Numbered from the stretch's first letter, positions 9,107-17,197 are shown. The stretch is DNA of 64,000 nt from Caulobacter sp. FWC2 (GCF_002742625.1 NZ_PEBF01000001.1:806001-870000); one strand, 5' to 3'. A program made the numbers and translations. The notes: generated from the sequence alone by a model not told the origin.

Positions 9107-10183
9107 CTATTGTCCCTTGGACGCGTCGAGGCGCTTGGGATCGATGACCCGCACGGTCTCGCCGTCGGCCACGAAGCCGGCCCCCGCCGTGATCACCTGG
9201 GCGCCGTCGGGCAGGCCCGAGACGAGGGCGTCGTCGCCGTCGAAGCCGCCGAAGCCCACGGCCATGCGCCGGGCCTTGCCCTGGTCGAACCGGTAGACGA
9301 AGGCGCGCTGGCCGTTGGCCTCAAGCACCGCCTCGGCGGGGATGCGGGCGAAGGCCGTCGTGGCGCCCGGCGCGGTGCGAACCGACAGCGTGGCGTGAGC
9401 GACCTGGCCGCTGCGCAGGGCGGCGGGCGGGGCGGAGAGCTCGATCTCGACGCTGATCGCGCCGGTGCGGGTGTCGGCGGCCTCGCCCACGCGCGTGACG
9501 CGGCCGTTGAGGGCTTGGTCTCCAAAGTCCTCGACCCTGATCTGGGCGACGTCGCCGACCCGCACCCGCGCGGCTTCGCGAGCGGAAAGCGGCAGGCGAA
9601 GGATCAGCGGGCTGGAGAGGTCGGCGATCCGCGCCACCACCTGGCCGGCTGCCACCACTTCGCCCGCCTGGGCGCGGCGCTCCAGCACCACGCCCGAGGC
9701 CGGCGAGACCAGGCTGGCCCAACGGCGGTCGAAGCGGGCGGCGTCATAGGCGGCCTGGGCGGCCTTCAGCGCGCTCGTGCGGTCGTCGATGCGCTGGCGG
9801 CTGACATAGCCCTTCTCGAACAGGGTCTTGTCGCGTTCGATGTCGCGGCGGGCGCGCTCCAGGTCGGCCATGGTCTGCTGCTGGCGGGCGTCGACCCCGG
9901 CCGGATCGATGGCGGCGACCAACTGGCCGGCCGAGACGCGGTCACCGGCCTCCACCTTCATGGACGTCAGCACGCCGGGGATGCGGAACGACAGCGCCAT
10001 CTCGCGGCGGCGCTCAAGCGTGCCGGCGCCAGTCACCGCGCCGGCCGCGCCGGGCGCGGCGACGCGGGCGGCCTCGACCGGCGTCGGCGGGGTCGCCGCC
10101 TCGGTCGCGGGCTTGCCGCCACAGGCCGCGAGCGCCGTCGTCATCAGCAGCGCCGCCAGGGGAGGAAGCGGGGTCCGCCACAT
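9107..10183 (-). CDS. RND efflux periplasmic adaptor, lipoprotein
   Basis: A 358-residue membrane-fusion protein. I prefer ATG at 10183 over an upstream TTG because it gives a lipoprotein signal (ALLMTTALAACGG, Cys at about residue 21). After this come the barrel-sandwich half (GTLERRREMALSF, AGDRVSAGQLVAAID), a helical hairpin (MADLERARRDIERDKTLFEKG), the second lipoyl half (SPASGVVLERRAQAGEVV) and beta-barrel domains, the usual HlyD/AcrA order. It would be anchored in the inner membrane and link the RND pump to an outer-membrane channel. It is first in the operon, four bases ahead of the pump gene, with the operator-like palindrome just upstream. Confidence 0.9.
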   Translation of the reverse strand: MWRTPLPPLAALLMTTALAACGGKPATEAATPPTPVEAARVAAPGAAGAVTGAGTLERRREMALSFRIPGVLTSMKVEAGDRVSAGQLVAAIDPAGVDARQQQTMADLERARRDIERDKTLFEKGYVSRQRIDDRTSALKAAQAAYDAARFDRRWASLVSPASGVVLERRAQAGEVVAAGQVVARIADLSSPLILRLPLSAREAARVRVGDVAQIRVEDFGDQALNGRVTRVGEAADTRTGAISVEIELSAPPAALRSGQVAHATLSVRTAPGATTAFARIPAEAVLEANGQRAFVYRFDQGKARRMAVGFGGFDGDDALVSGLPDGAQVITAGAGFVADGETVRVIDPKRLDASKGQ

Positions 10184-10199
10184 AAGCTGTTCCAAATCG

Positions 10200-10226
10200 A
10201 TCAATGATAAGTTATCAGTGATTGAT
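10200..10226. promoter_or_regulatory. Probable TetR operator between adaptor and regulator genes
   Basis: GATAA-G-TTATC (10206-10216) is an exact palindrome, and it is bracketed by ATCAAT on the left and ATTGAT on the right. The position between the adaptor start (10183) and the divergent TetR start (10272) is where AcrR-type repressors usually bind. Confidence 0.65.
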
Positions 10227-10271
10227 AGCGTTTGCTTGTCAAGCTTGGATAGCAGTGTTCAACGACCCGAG

Positions 10272-10904
10272 ATGAAGTCTCCCCAGATCCGTTCCCCGCG
10301 TAAGCCGAAGGGCCAGGGCGCCGAGCGCCGCGAGGAGATCCTCGATGCCGCCCAGGGCTTGTTCGCCCAGAAGGGCGTCCACGCCGTCTCGACCCGCCAG
10401 ATCGCCGAGATCGCCGGCATCTCGCAGCCGGCCCTCTACGCCTATTTCACCACCAAGGACGATATCGCCGCCGAGCTGTGCGTGCGGGCCTTCGCGATCC
10501 TGGGCCAGCGGATGGCCGACGCGCGGGTCGGCTACACCCCGACCACCGAGAATTTCGACCGCTGCCTGCGGGTCTATATCGACTTCGGGCTCGACCATCC
10601 CGATGCGTACCGGGTGGCGTTCATGCTGGAGAAGAGCGTCGACGGGTCATTTCTGGAAAAGACCGGCGGAAAGCCGATGGCCGCCGGCTACCAAGTTTTC
10701 CAAGTGTTCGTCGAGATGGTCGGCGAGCTGCACGCCGGCGGGCTGATGGCCGGCGACGACGTGATGGCCGCGACCCAGTCGCTGTGGGCGGGCCTGCACG
10801 GCCTGGTCTCGCTGCTGATCGCCCGGCCGGAATTCCCGTGGATCGACCGCGAGACGCTGATCGCCACCCATGTGGCCATGCTGCGCAGAGGCGCGCTCAA
10901 ATAG
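10272..10904 (+). CDS. TetR/AcrR-family repressor of the efflux operon
   Basis: A 210-residue regulator starting at ATG 10272. The N-terminal HTH spans about residues 20-65 (EEILDAAQGLF, then TRQIAEIAGISQPALYAYF). The remainder is a helical ligand-binding domain with a conserved TetR-C pattern around WAGLHGLVSLLI. It is divergent from the adaptor/pump operon and separated by a palindrome, so repression of the pump and of itself, relieved by a pump substrate, is the simple model. The inducer is unknown. Confidence 0.88.
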   Translation: MKSPQIRSPRKPKGQGAERREEILDAAQGLFAQKGVHAVSTRQIAEIAGISQPALYAYFTTKDDIAAELCVRAFAILGQRMADARVGYTPTTENFDRCLRVYIDFGLDHPDAYRVAFMLEKSVDGSFLEKTGGKPMAAGYQVFQVFVEMVGELHAGGLMAGDDVMAATQSLWAGLHGLVSLLIARPEFPWIDRETLIATHVAMLRRGALK

Positions 10905-10971
10905 GCGGGGCGTTGAAGTAGAGGGCTCGGACCTCTAAGTGAGCGCCTCGCTCTTTCGGGAAGGATCCCCC

Positions 10972-11175
10972 ATGGCCCAGCTCCTGCCGCTCCAATCGTT
11001 CAGCCTGCAGGAAACCGACGACGGCTACCGCCTGCTGGTCTCGGCCATCGGCGGCGAGTCGCTCTACGTCTCGATCACCCCCGACCAGATGGACGACATC
11101 ATCGACAGCCTCGAGAACGCCATGGGCGGCGAGGGCGAAGGCGGCAGCGAAGTCGAGGACGACGAAGAGTACTGA
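10972..11175 (+). CDS. Small acidic conserved hypothetical protein
   Basis: A 67-residue soluble protein starting at ATG 10972 after GGAAGGATC. The first two thirds form a compact alternating pattern (LLPLQSFSLQETDDGYRLLV, then ESLYVSITPDQMDDIIDSLE). The tail is a run of Glu, Asp and Gly. I do not recognise a named family. The reading frame has the codon bias of its neighbours, so it is likely real. Confidence 0.6.
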   Translation: MAQLLPLQSFSLQETDDGYRLLVSAIGGESLYVSITPDQMDDIIDSLENAMGGEGEGGSEVEDDEEY

Positions 11176-11198
11176 CGCTCGACGCCGCCCTCTGTCGG

Positions 11199-11561
11199 CT
11201 ATTTGTCCTCGCCGTCGAGGAAGACGTAGATCACCGCGATCCGGCCGTCGCGGACCAGGATGAAGTCGTGGCCGGCATAGCGCGGCGGCTCGCCGGCCGG
11301 CCCGGAAACCCACGACAGGCGGCCGGCGTCGTGGCTGGCCTGGGCCGGTGAGGTCTCGGTATAGGCGAAGGTCGGGTGGCCGGCCCGGATGATCCCGGCG
11401 ATCCGGTCGATCGCCTCGCGCCCATGATGGCCTTCGCCATCCGGACCGTAGAAGACGGCGTCCTCGGCGTAGAGTTCGTCGATCGCGGCGCGGCGTCGGG
11501 CCGGATCGCCCTCGCCGAACACCTCGTGGAGGTTGCGGATCAGCAGTTGTTCGATGGTCAT
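11199..11561 (-). CDS. SnoaL/NTF2-like protein
   Basis: A 120-residue protein with the cone-shaped NTF2-like fold pattern: N-terminal helices (IEQLLIRNLHEVFGEGD), the YAEDAVFYGPDG strand, GREAIDRI, and a closing strand DGRIAVIYVFLDGE. Members bind small ligands or act as isomerases and polyketide cyclases. It starts at 11561, eleven bases downstream of the SDR gene on the same strand, so they are probably co-transcribed. The pair probably acts on one small molecule. Confidence 0.75.
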   Translation of the reverse strand: MTIEQLLIRNLHEVFGEGDPARRRAAIDELYAEDAVFYGPDGEGHHGREAIDRIAGIIRAGHPTFAYTETSPAQASHDAGRLSWVSGPAGEPPRYAGHDFILVRDGRIAVIYVFLDGEDK

Positions 11562-11572
11562 CTCATTTCTCC

Positions 11573-12328
11573 TCAGACTTGGGTCATGCCGCCGTCGACG
11601 AACAGTTCGGCGCCGGCGATGAACGCGGCGTCGCTGGACGCCAGGAAGGTCACGGCCTTGGCGATCTCGCCCGGGTCGCCGACGCGGCCCAGGGGGACTT
11701 GGCTGGCCATGGCGTCCAACAGGCCTTGCTGAGCGGCGGCGTCCGTCCCGGCCAGTTCGACCAGACCCGGCGTCTTGACCGGCCCCGGCGAGACGACATT
11801 GACGCGGATCTGGCGGTCCTTCAGGTCGGTGGTCCAACCCCGCGCCAGGTTGCGCACAGCCGCCTTGCTGGCGCTATAGACGCTGAAGGCCGGCGTGCCC
11901 TGAACGCCCGCGGTCGAGCCGATCAGCACGATGGCGCCGCCGTCGCGCAGCAGGGGCAGGGCCTTCTGCACGGTGAAGATCACGCCCTTAACGTTGCGGC
12001 CGAAGATGTCCTCGTAGTGGGCTTCGGTGATCGCGCCCAGGGGCAGCATCTCGCCGCCGCCGGCGTTGGGCACCAGCACGTCGATATGGGCGTGGCGCTG
12101 CTGGATGGTGTCATACAGCGTGTCCAGATCGGCCAGCTTGGAGGCGTCGCCCCGCACGCCGGTCACGTCGCCGCCAATCGCCTTCACGGCGGCGGCCAGT
12201 TCGGCCTCGCGGCGGCCGGTGACATAGACCGAAGCGCCCAGTTCGGAAAAGCGCTTGGCCGTGGCCAGGCCGATCCCGCTGGCGCCGCCGGTCACCACCA
12301 CCACCTTGCCGTCGAAAGTCTTGCTCAT
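11573..12328 (-). CDS. Short-chain dehydrogenase/reductase
   Basis: A 251-residue classical SDR starting at ATG 12328. It has the cofactor motif TGGASGIG at residues 12-19, NAGG after strand 4, the catalytic Ser in LIGSTAG and YSASK as the catalytic Tyr/Lys pair, ending in FVDGGMTQV. An Arg in VTGRRE after strand 2 suggests NADP(H) preference. The enzyme oxidises or reduces a hydroxyl or keto group. It is divergent from a LysR-type gene, which is the probable regulator. Confidence 0.88.
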   Translation of the reverse strand: MSKTFDGKVVVVTGGASGIGLATAKRFSELGASVYVTGRREAELAAAVKAIGGDVTGVRGDASKLADLDTLYDTIQQRHAHIDVLVPNAGGGEMLPLGAITEAHYEDIFGRNVKGVIFTVQKALPLLRDGGAIVLIGSTAGVQGTPAFSVYSASKAAVRNLARGWTTDLKDRQIRVNVVSPGPVKTPGLVELAGTDAAAQQGLLDAMASQVPLGRVGDPGEIAKAVTFLASSDAAFIAGAELFVDGGMTQV

Positions 12329-12449
12329 CGTCTGTCTCCGTTGGATTGGCCCGGCGGCTCTTCCGTCGGTGACAAAACAGATGCATCCGCAACGAAGATC
12401 GGAGTAGAGAGGTAAAACGGCTCTCAGCGTTCCATTAGTGAGACAATCC

Positions 12450-13355
12450 ATGGCCGTCGACCTCAACGACTACGTGCTGTTCGCCGAGGTGGTGGCGCAT
12501 GGCGGCTTCGCGGCGGCGGGCCGGGCGCTGCGCCAGCCGAAGTCGACCTTGAGTCGCCGGGTCGCCGCCCTGGAGGCCCGGCTGGGCGTGCGGTTGATCG
12601 AGCGCTCCACCCGCCGCTTCCGGGTGACGGAGGTCGGCCAGGCCTTCCACGAGCGTTGCCGCCTATTGATGCTCGACGCCCAGCAGGCCGACGCCGTGGT
12701 CGCCGAAGCGCTGAGCGAACCGCATGGCCTGGTGCGCTGCAGCTGTCCGGTCGGCCTGGTCGAGGCGCTGTCGCCGACCTTCCAGGCCTATATGGCCCGC
12801 TATCCGAAGGTGAGCCTTCAGGTCGTGGCCGTCGACCGGCCCATGGACCTGATCAGCGAGCGGATCGACGTGGCCATCCGCGTGCGCCTGTCGCTGGACA
12901 CCGACGCGGCCCTGACCTTGCGCACCCTGGGCCGCTCGACCCGGATCCTGGTGGCCGATCCGAAGCTGGCCATGCGCTGCGCCGGCCAGCCGCTGACGGC
13001 CTTGGCGGACCTGCCGACCCTCAGCCCGACCGACCAGATCGGCGAGCTGGAATGGGAGCTGCTCGACACGGCGGGCGAGGCGCGGACGGTCAAACACACG
13101 CCGCGCATGACCTGCGGCGACTTCGGGGCCCTGCGCGATGCGGCCGCCGCCGGCCTGGGCGTGGCCTTCCTGCCCGACCACGCCTGCCGCGACCTGCTGG
13201 AGGCCGGGCGGCTGGTGCGCGTGTTCTCTGACTGGAGCAGCCGGGCCGGTATCGTCCACGTGGTCTTCACCACCCGGCGCGGCCTGCCGCCGGCGGTGCG
13301 GTCGCTGATCGACCAACTGGCGGACGCATTCCGGCGGGGCGGGGTGACGGAGTAG
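12450..13355 (+). CDS. LysR-family transcriptional regulator
   Basis: A 301-residue LysR protein. The winged HTH is at the N terminus (LFAEVVAHGGFAAAGRALRQ, STLSRRVAALEARLGVRLI). The effector domain follows from about residue 90 (GLVRCSCPVGLVEALSPTF). An in-frame GTG at 12438 is possible, but ATG 12450 gives the usual LysR length before the HTH. It faces away from the SDR/NTF2 operon, the classic arrangement for activation of a neighbouring operon plus self-repression. Confidence 0.85.
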   Translation: MAVDLNDYVLFAEVVAHGGFAAAGRALRQPKSTLSRRVAALEARLGVRLIERSTRRFRVTEVGQAFHERCRLLMLDAQQADAVVAEALSEPHGLVRCSCPVGLVEALSPTFQAYMARYPKVSLQVVAVDRPMDLISERIDVAIRVRLSLDTDAALTLRTLGRSTRILVADPKLAMRCAGQPLTALADLPTLSPTDQIGELEWELLDTAGEARTVKHTPRMTCGDFGALRDAAAAGLGVAFLPDHACRDLLEAGRLVRVFSDWSSRAGIVHVVFTTRRGLPPAVRSLIDQLADAFRRGGVTE

Positions 13356-13373
13356 GGCCATCCCAAAAACCCG

Positions 13374-13477
13374 CTCATCCCCGCGAAAGCGGGGACCCAA
13401 GCCGAGTCAGCGACTTTGTCACAACTGCGCCACTTGCCTGAGATTCAGCTTGGGTCCCCGCTTTCGCGGGGATGAGC
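13374..13477. repeat. Palindromic intergenic repeat, family C
   Basis: Outer arms CATCCCCGCGAAAGCGGGGA and TCCCCGCTTTCGCGGGGATG, each itself a hairpin, around a variable core. A second copy is at 23136-23214. The right arm encodes the C terminus of the MocR-type gene. Confidence 0.85.
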
Positions 13478-14839
13478 GGTGGTGGGGGCGTTAGGTCTAG
13501 AAACAAGCGTGCTTAGCGCCGTCAGCGCCCTGCCCAAGGTCGCCCGCTTGGCCGCCGCCCCCAACGACACCCGCAGGCCTTCGCCCACCGCGCCCGGCGC
13601 GCGGAAGGCCTCCGCACCCACCAAAGCCAGCCCACGATCCCTCGCCGCTGGTGTCGCCGTCGCGCCGGGCAGCCAGACGTGCAGGCTTTCGGTCCCGCCC
13701 ACCGCCGCCGGCAGCAGCTCGGCCGCCAGGGCGCGGCGGGCCACCACCTCCTCGCGCACGCCTTCCAGGATGCGAGTTGCGACGCCGTCGCGGATCCAAC
13801 TGGTGACCACGGCCGCCATCAGCGGCGCCGGCATCTGGGCGATGGCGTGCAGAGCCCCTGCTGCGCCCTCCGCCGCTCCCGGCGGGGCGACGATGTAAGC
13901 CACCCTTAGGCCGGGCGACAGCGTCTTGGCGGTGGTGGCGACGTGGAGCACCCCCTCCGGCCACAGGGCGGCGAGGGCGGGGAGGGGCGCGGCCGGCAAG
14001 AGGCCATAGGCGTCGTCCTCGATGATCGTCACGCCAACGGCGCGGGCGATGGCCACGACCGCCTCGCGCCGCGCCAGGCCCATGGTCGCCGCCGTCGGGT
14101 TCTGGAAGGTGGGCGTGCAGCACAGCAGGCGCGGACGATGCTGGGCGATCAGCCGCGCCAGGGCCTCCGGCTCCAGCCCCTCGGCGTCCATCGGGCAGGC
14201 CGCGACGCTGAGGCCGCGCCGGGCGGCGGTGGCCAGCAGGCCCGGATAGGCGAAGGCTTCGGCCAGGATCACCTCGCCCGGCCGCGTCAGGTGGTCCAGC
14301 AGCGCCGACAGCGCCGTCTGGGCGCCGCTGGCGACGATCACCCGCGCGGGATCGACCTCGCCGAGGTTGGGCGCCAACCAGGCCGCGCCGGCCGTGCGCT
14401 GGGCCAGGGAGCCGGCGCCGGGGTGATAGGCCATCAGGGTCGCCGGATCGGTGCGGGCCAGGATCGCGCCGGTGGTCTCGCGCAGCAGGGCCGCCAGGTT
14501 CAGGCCAGCCGGCGGCGGCGGCAGGTTCATCGACAGGTCGACCAGCCCGGCCTCGTCCTCGTGGGTCCGCGCGCGGATGAAGGTGCCGCGCCCGGCGGTC
14601 CCCTCGATCAGGCCCCGCTCGCGGGCCAGGGCGTAGGCGCGGGTCACGGTGGTGAAGTCGATTCCGACACGACGGGCGACCTCGCGCTGTGCGGGGATCT
14701 GGTCGCCGGCCTGCAGCTCGCCCTCGGCCACGGCCTGCTCCAGGGCCGTGGCGAGACGGCGATAGGCGGGGCCGTCCAGGGCCTCGATGCGACGCAACCA
14801 CGCAGCGGCGGGATTCGGTGATCCCTTAGTTGCGGACAT
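13445..14839 (-). CDS. MocR/PdxR-type GntR regulator with aminotransferase domain
   Basis: A 464-residue fusion: a GntR winged HTH at about residues 15-85 (AYRRLATALEQAVAEGEL, VARRVGIDFTTVTRAYALA), a linker, then a fold-type I aminotransferase domain (SGAQTALSALL, NPTAAT, DDAYG) with the PLP lysine in TTAKTLSPGLR. Such proteins bind PLP and act as regulators rather than enzymes. I chose ATG 14839; earlier starts at 14857 or 14866 would lie inside the palindrome upstream. The last residues (HPRESGDPS) come from repeat family C, which also gives the stop. The divergent target is a DUF983 gene. Confidence 0.85.
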   Translation of the reverse strand: MSATKGSPNPAAAWLRRIEALDGPAYRRLATALEQAVAEGELQAGDQIPAQREVARRVGIDFTTVTRAYALARERGLIEGTAGRGTFIRARTHEDEAGLVDLSMNLPPPPAGLNLAALLRETTGAILARTDPATLMAYHPGAGSLAQRTAGAAWLAPNLGEVDPARVIVASGAQTALSALLDHLTRPGEVILAEAFAYPGLLATAARRGLSVAACPMDAEGLEPEALARLIAQHRPRLLCCTPTFQNPTAATMGLARREAVVAIARAVGVTIIEDDAYGLLPAAPLPALAALWPEGVLHVATTAKTLSPGLRVAYIVAPPGAAEGAAGALHAIAQMPAPLMAAVVTSWIRDGVATRILEGVREEVVARRALAAELLPAAVGGTESLHVWLPGATATPAARDRGLALVGAEAFRAPGAVGEGLRVSLGAAAKRATLGRALTALSTLVSRPNAPTTAHPRESGDPS

Positions 14840-14849
14840 GGGACGATTT

Positions 14850-14875
14850 CCATACATTATCTGCACAATGTATGG
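14850..14875. promoter_or_regulatory. Perfect inverted repeat, probable MocR operator
   Basis: CCATACATT (14850-14858) and AATGTATGG (14867-14875) form a perfect 9-bp inverted repeat with an 8-bp spacer. It lies between the MocR start and the divergent DUF983 gene at 14908. Confidence 0.7.
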
Positions 14876-14907
14876 ATCAATCCTGCGATTGTAGGAAGGG
14901 GCCTCCG

Positions 14908-15318
14908 ATGGCCGACTATGAAGTTTACGACTCCCCGACGCCGATCGAGGCCGGCTTCAAGTGCTGCTGCCCGCGCTGCGGCGAGGGAAAGCTGTTCGGC
15001 GGCTTCCTGAAGCTGGCGCCGAAGTGCGACCGCTGCGGCCTCGACTACAGCTTCGCCGATCCGGCCGACGGTCCCGCCTTCTTCGTGATGAGCGGCATCG
15101 GCATCGTGGTGATCGGCGTCTTCGCCTGGGTGGAGGTGACCTATCACCCGCCGCTGTGGGTGCACCTGGTCACGGTGTTCCCGGCCTTGATCATCGGCTG
15201 CCTGGCGACCCTGCGCCCGGTGAAGAGCTGGCTGGTCGCCTCGCAATATATCAACAAGGCCGAGGAAGGCCGCTTCGAGAGCCTGGGCCGCCACGACTTC
15301 GACTCGCGGCGGCTCTGA
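14908..15318 (+). CDS. DUF983 membrane protein
   Basis: A 136-residue protein with two Cys pairs near the N terminus (CPRCGEGKLF at about residues 19-28 and CDRCGLDY), resembling a small zinc ribbon. Two hydrophobic helices follow (SGIGIVVIGVFAWVEVTY and LVTVFPALIIGCLATL). This is the DUF983 pattern. Family function is not established. It starts at ATG 14908, 33 bp beyond the MocR-type palindrome, so control by that regulator is likely. Confidence 0.82.
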   Translation: MADYEVYDSPTPIEAGFKCCCPRCGEGKLFGGFLKLAPKCDRCGLDYSFADPADGPAFFVMSGIGIVVIGVFAWVEVTYHPPLWVHLVTVFPALIIGCLATLRPVKSWLVASQYINKAEEGRFESLGRHDFDSRRL

Positions 15319-15329
15319 GGGGCTGGGGG

Positions 15330-15788
15330 TTAAACCCCCAGCGTCCCTGCGACCTGACGCGTGGCGGCGTTCAGGCGGTTCCAGACATTGATCGCCGAGA
15401 TGCTGATCAGCAGGCCGGCCAGCGCCTTCTCGTCATAGTGACGGGCGGCCTCGTTCCAGACCTCGTCCGACACCGGGTCGGCCTTGTCGGCGACGCGGGT
15501 CACGGCTTCGGCCAGCGCTAGCGCGGCGCGTTCGGCCTCGGTGAAGTAGGGCGTATCGCGCCAGCCGGCGACGGTGGCCACGCGTTCAGGGCTCTGGCCG
15601 GACTTCAGCGCGGCGCGAGCGTGCATCTCCAGGCAGACGCCACAGCCGTTGATCTGGCTGACGCGCAGGTGCAGCAGTTCGTGCAGGGTCTCGGGCACGC
15701 CCTCGACATGGGCGGACTTGGACAGCGCCATCATCGCCTTCATGGCGTCGGGCAGCAGGTAGGCGGGCTGGGTCATCCTGGCTTGCAT
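15330..15788 (-). CDS. Carboxymuconolactone decarboxylase/AhpD-like protein
   Basis: A 152-residue all-helical protein of the CMD/AhpD family. The active-site motif CGVCLEMH (CxxC then His) is at about residues 49-56, the form used by AhpD-type alkylhydroperoxidases for thiol redox chemistry. ATG 15788 has AAGGAGAG five bases upstream, so I prefer it to ATG 15776. The gene is divergent from an ECF sigma factor. ECF41 sigma genes are known to sit beside exactly this class of gene, and an ECF41-like promoter lies upstream of it at 15855-15881. Confidence 0.88.
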   Translation of the reverse strand: MQARMTQPAYLLPDAMKAMMALSKSAHVEGVPETLHELLHLRVSQINGCGVCLEMHARAALKSGQSPERVATVAGWRDTPYFTEAERAALALAEAVTRVADKADPVSDEVWNEAARHYDEKALAGLLISISAINVWNRLNAATRQVAGTLGV

Positions 15789-15819
15789 CGGTCTCTCCTT
15801 GCGGTTTGCTGACGCCGCC

Positions 15820-15846
15820 GGTCACATCCGGCGGCTTGTGTTCGTC
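15820..15846 (+). promoter_or_regulatory. ECF41-type promoter for the sigma factor gene
   Basis: GGTCACA (15820-15826), 16 bases, then CGTC (15843-15846). This matches the ECF41 consensus I recall (TGTCACA-16-CGTC) except at its first base. It points to the sigma gene at 15883 and implies autoregulation with a leader of about 30 nt. Confidence 0.75.
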
Positions 15847-15854
15847 GAAGAGGT

Positions 15855-15881
15855 GACGAAGCCCGACGGAGCGATGTGACC
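15855..15881 (-). promoter_or_regulatory. ECF41-type promoter for the CMD/AhpD-like gene
   Basis: On the minus strand: GGTCACA (15881-15875), 16 bases, CGTC (15858-15855). It has the same two boxes and spacing as the divergent promoter. It faces the CMD-like gene starting at 15788, with a leader of about 60 nt. Confidence 0.75.
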
Positions 15882-15882
15882 G

Positions 15883-16755
15883 ATGCCCCAAGAAAATTAT
15901 CCAGCGGACAAGTTCGAGGCCGCCAGATTTGAGCAGGAAAGGTCGCGTTTGCGCGGTGTGGCCTATCGCCTGCTGGGCTCGCTGCCCGAGGCCGAGGACG
16001 CGGTGCAGGAGGCATGGCTGCGGCTCAGCCGCGCGGACACCAGCAGCGTCGACAACCTGTCGGCCTGGCTGACGACCGTGACCTCGCGGGTTTGCCTGGA
16101 CATGCTGCGGTCGAGGAAATCCCGCCGCGAGGACGCCTTCCTTGACGGCGCGCCCGAGCCGGCCGTGACCGCCGAGGAGGCGGTCGAGCGCGAGACGATC
16201 CTGGCTGACTCCGTCGGCCTGGCCATGCTGGTGGTGCTGCGGACCCTGAGCCCGGCCGAGCGGATCGCCTTCGTACTGCACGACCTGTTCGACCTGCCGT
16301 TCGACCAGATCGCCCCGATCGTCGAGCGCACGCCCGACGCCGCCCGCCAGCTGGCCAGCCGGGCCCGCCGCCGGGTGCGCGGCGGCGACAGTCTCGACGC
16401 CGGCCAGGTGGCGCAGAAGAGCGTGGTCGACGCCTTCCTCACCGCCTCGCGCACCGGCGACCTGGCGGGGCTGATGGCCGTGCTGGATCCGGACGTGGTG
16501 GTCCGCTCCGACGTCCTGGGCGGCGGTGGTCAGGTCCGCGAGCTGCGCGGCGCCGAGAAGGTGGCCAATTTCTACAACGGTCTGGCCCAGACCGCCCGCA
16601 CGGCCCTGATCGACGGCGTGATCGGCGCGGTGGTGGCGCCGCTGGGCCGGCTGACCCGCGTGCTCGACTTCCGTGTCGAAAACGGCCGGATCGTCGAGAT
16701 CTTCGTCGCCGGCGATCCGGATCGTCTGGGCGCCGTCGAACTGGCGATGGTCTAG
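15883..16755 (+). CDS. ECF41-type sigma factor with SnoaL-like C-terminal domain
   Basis: A 290-residue sigma factor. Region 2 spans about residues 15-80 (RLRGVAYRLLGSLPEAEDAV, TTVTSRVCLDMLRSRKSRRE). Region 4 is at about 110-165 (LRTLSPAERIAFVLHDLFDL, FDQIAPIVERTPDAARQLAS). A C-terminal NTF2/SnoaL-like extension of about 115 residues follows (VVDAFLTASRTGDLAGLMAV). This is the ECF41 layout, in which the fused C-terminal domain controls activity in place of an anti-sigma factor. The family's DGGGK motif is here LGGGGQ and its linker motif reads FLDGAPEP, both diverged. The CMD-like gene next door and matching promoters support the group assignment. Confidence 0.88.
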   Translation: MPQENYPADKFEAARFEQERSRLRGVAYRLLGSLPEAEDAVQEAWLRLSRADTSSVDNLSAWLTTVTSRVCLDMLRSRKSRREDAFLDGAPEPAVTAEEAVERETILADSVGLAMLVVLRTLSPAERIAFVLHDLFDLPFDQIAPIVERTPDAARQLASRARRRVRGGDSLDAGQVAQKSVVDAFLTASRTGDLAGLMAVLDPDVVVRSDVLGGGGQVRELRGAEKVANFYNGLAQTARTALIDGVIGAVVAPLGRLTRVLDFRVENGRIVEIFVAGDPDRLGAVELAMV

Positions 16756-16756
16756 C

Positions 16757-17065
16757 CTACTTCAGCAGCGTCTGGCCGCGCCGGGTCAACTCGTCCTTGA
16801 TCTTGCCGGCGGCCATGCCCAGCAGGCCGGGCAGGCTGATATCGAGGCGGGCGTGATCCTCCAGCACCTGGACGACGCCGGTGATGGTCGAGCCCATGGC
16901 CACCGCCGAGAAGTTCAGCACGTCGCCGGCCCAGCTCTGGGTGAAGCCCTTGGCGTCGCCGCCGGGGATCTGGCCGGCCAGTTGCGCCAGGCCCTGTTCC
17001 AGCCGCCGTTTGGCCTCGGCCGCGCCCAGCTGGTGGGGAATGTTGATGCTGACGGTCTTGGCCAT
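16757..17065 (-). CDS. Polyhydroxyalkanoic acid system family protein
   Basis: A 102-residue protein starting at ATG 17063-17065. The pattern IPHQLGAAEAKRRLEQGLAQ followed by an antiparallel-sheet region and a C-terminal KIKDELTRRG helix matches the PHA_gran_rgn family, small proteins named from polyhydroxyalkanoate granule studies. It converges on the sigma gene with a one-base gap, so it is not in that transcript. A role in storage granules is family-level inference only. Confidence 0.7.
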   Translation of the reverse strand: MAKTVSINIPHQLGAAEAKRRLEQGLAQLAGQIPGGDAKGFTQSWAGDVLNFSAVAMGSTITGVVQVLEDHARLDISLPGLLGMAAGKIKDELTRRGQTLLK

Positions 17066-17197
17066 GGTCGGTCCTCTCGAAGTTCTTCGGCGAAACGCGG
17101 TCAACCGAGGCCTGGCTGCATACGTCCGATTCTGGCGCAAGGCCAGACCAAGGTCACCGTCATCCGATGAGGCCCCTCATCTGACCGGGGAAAAGAC

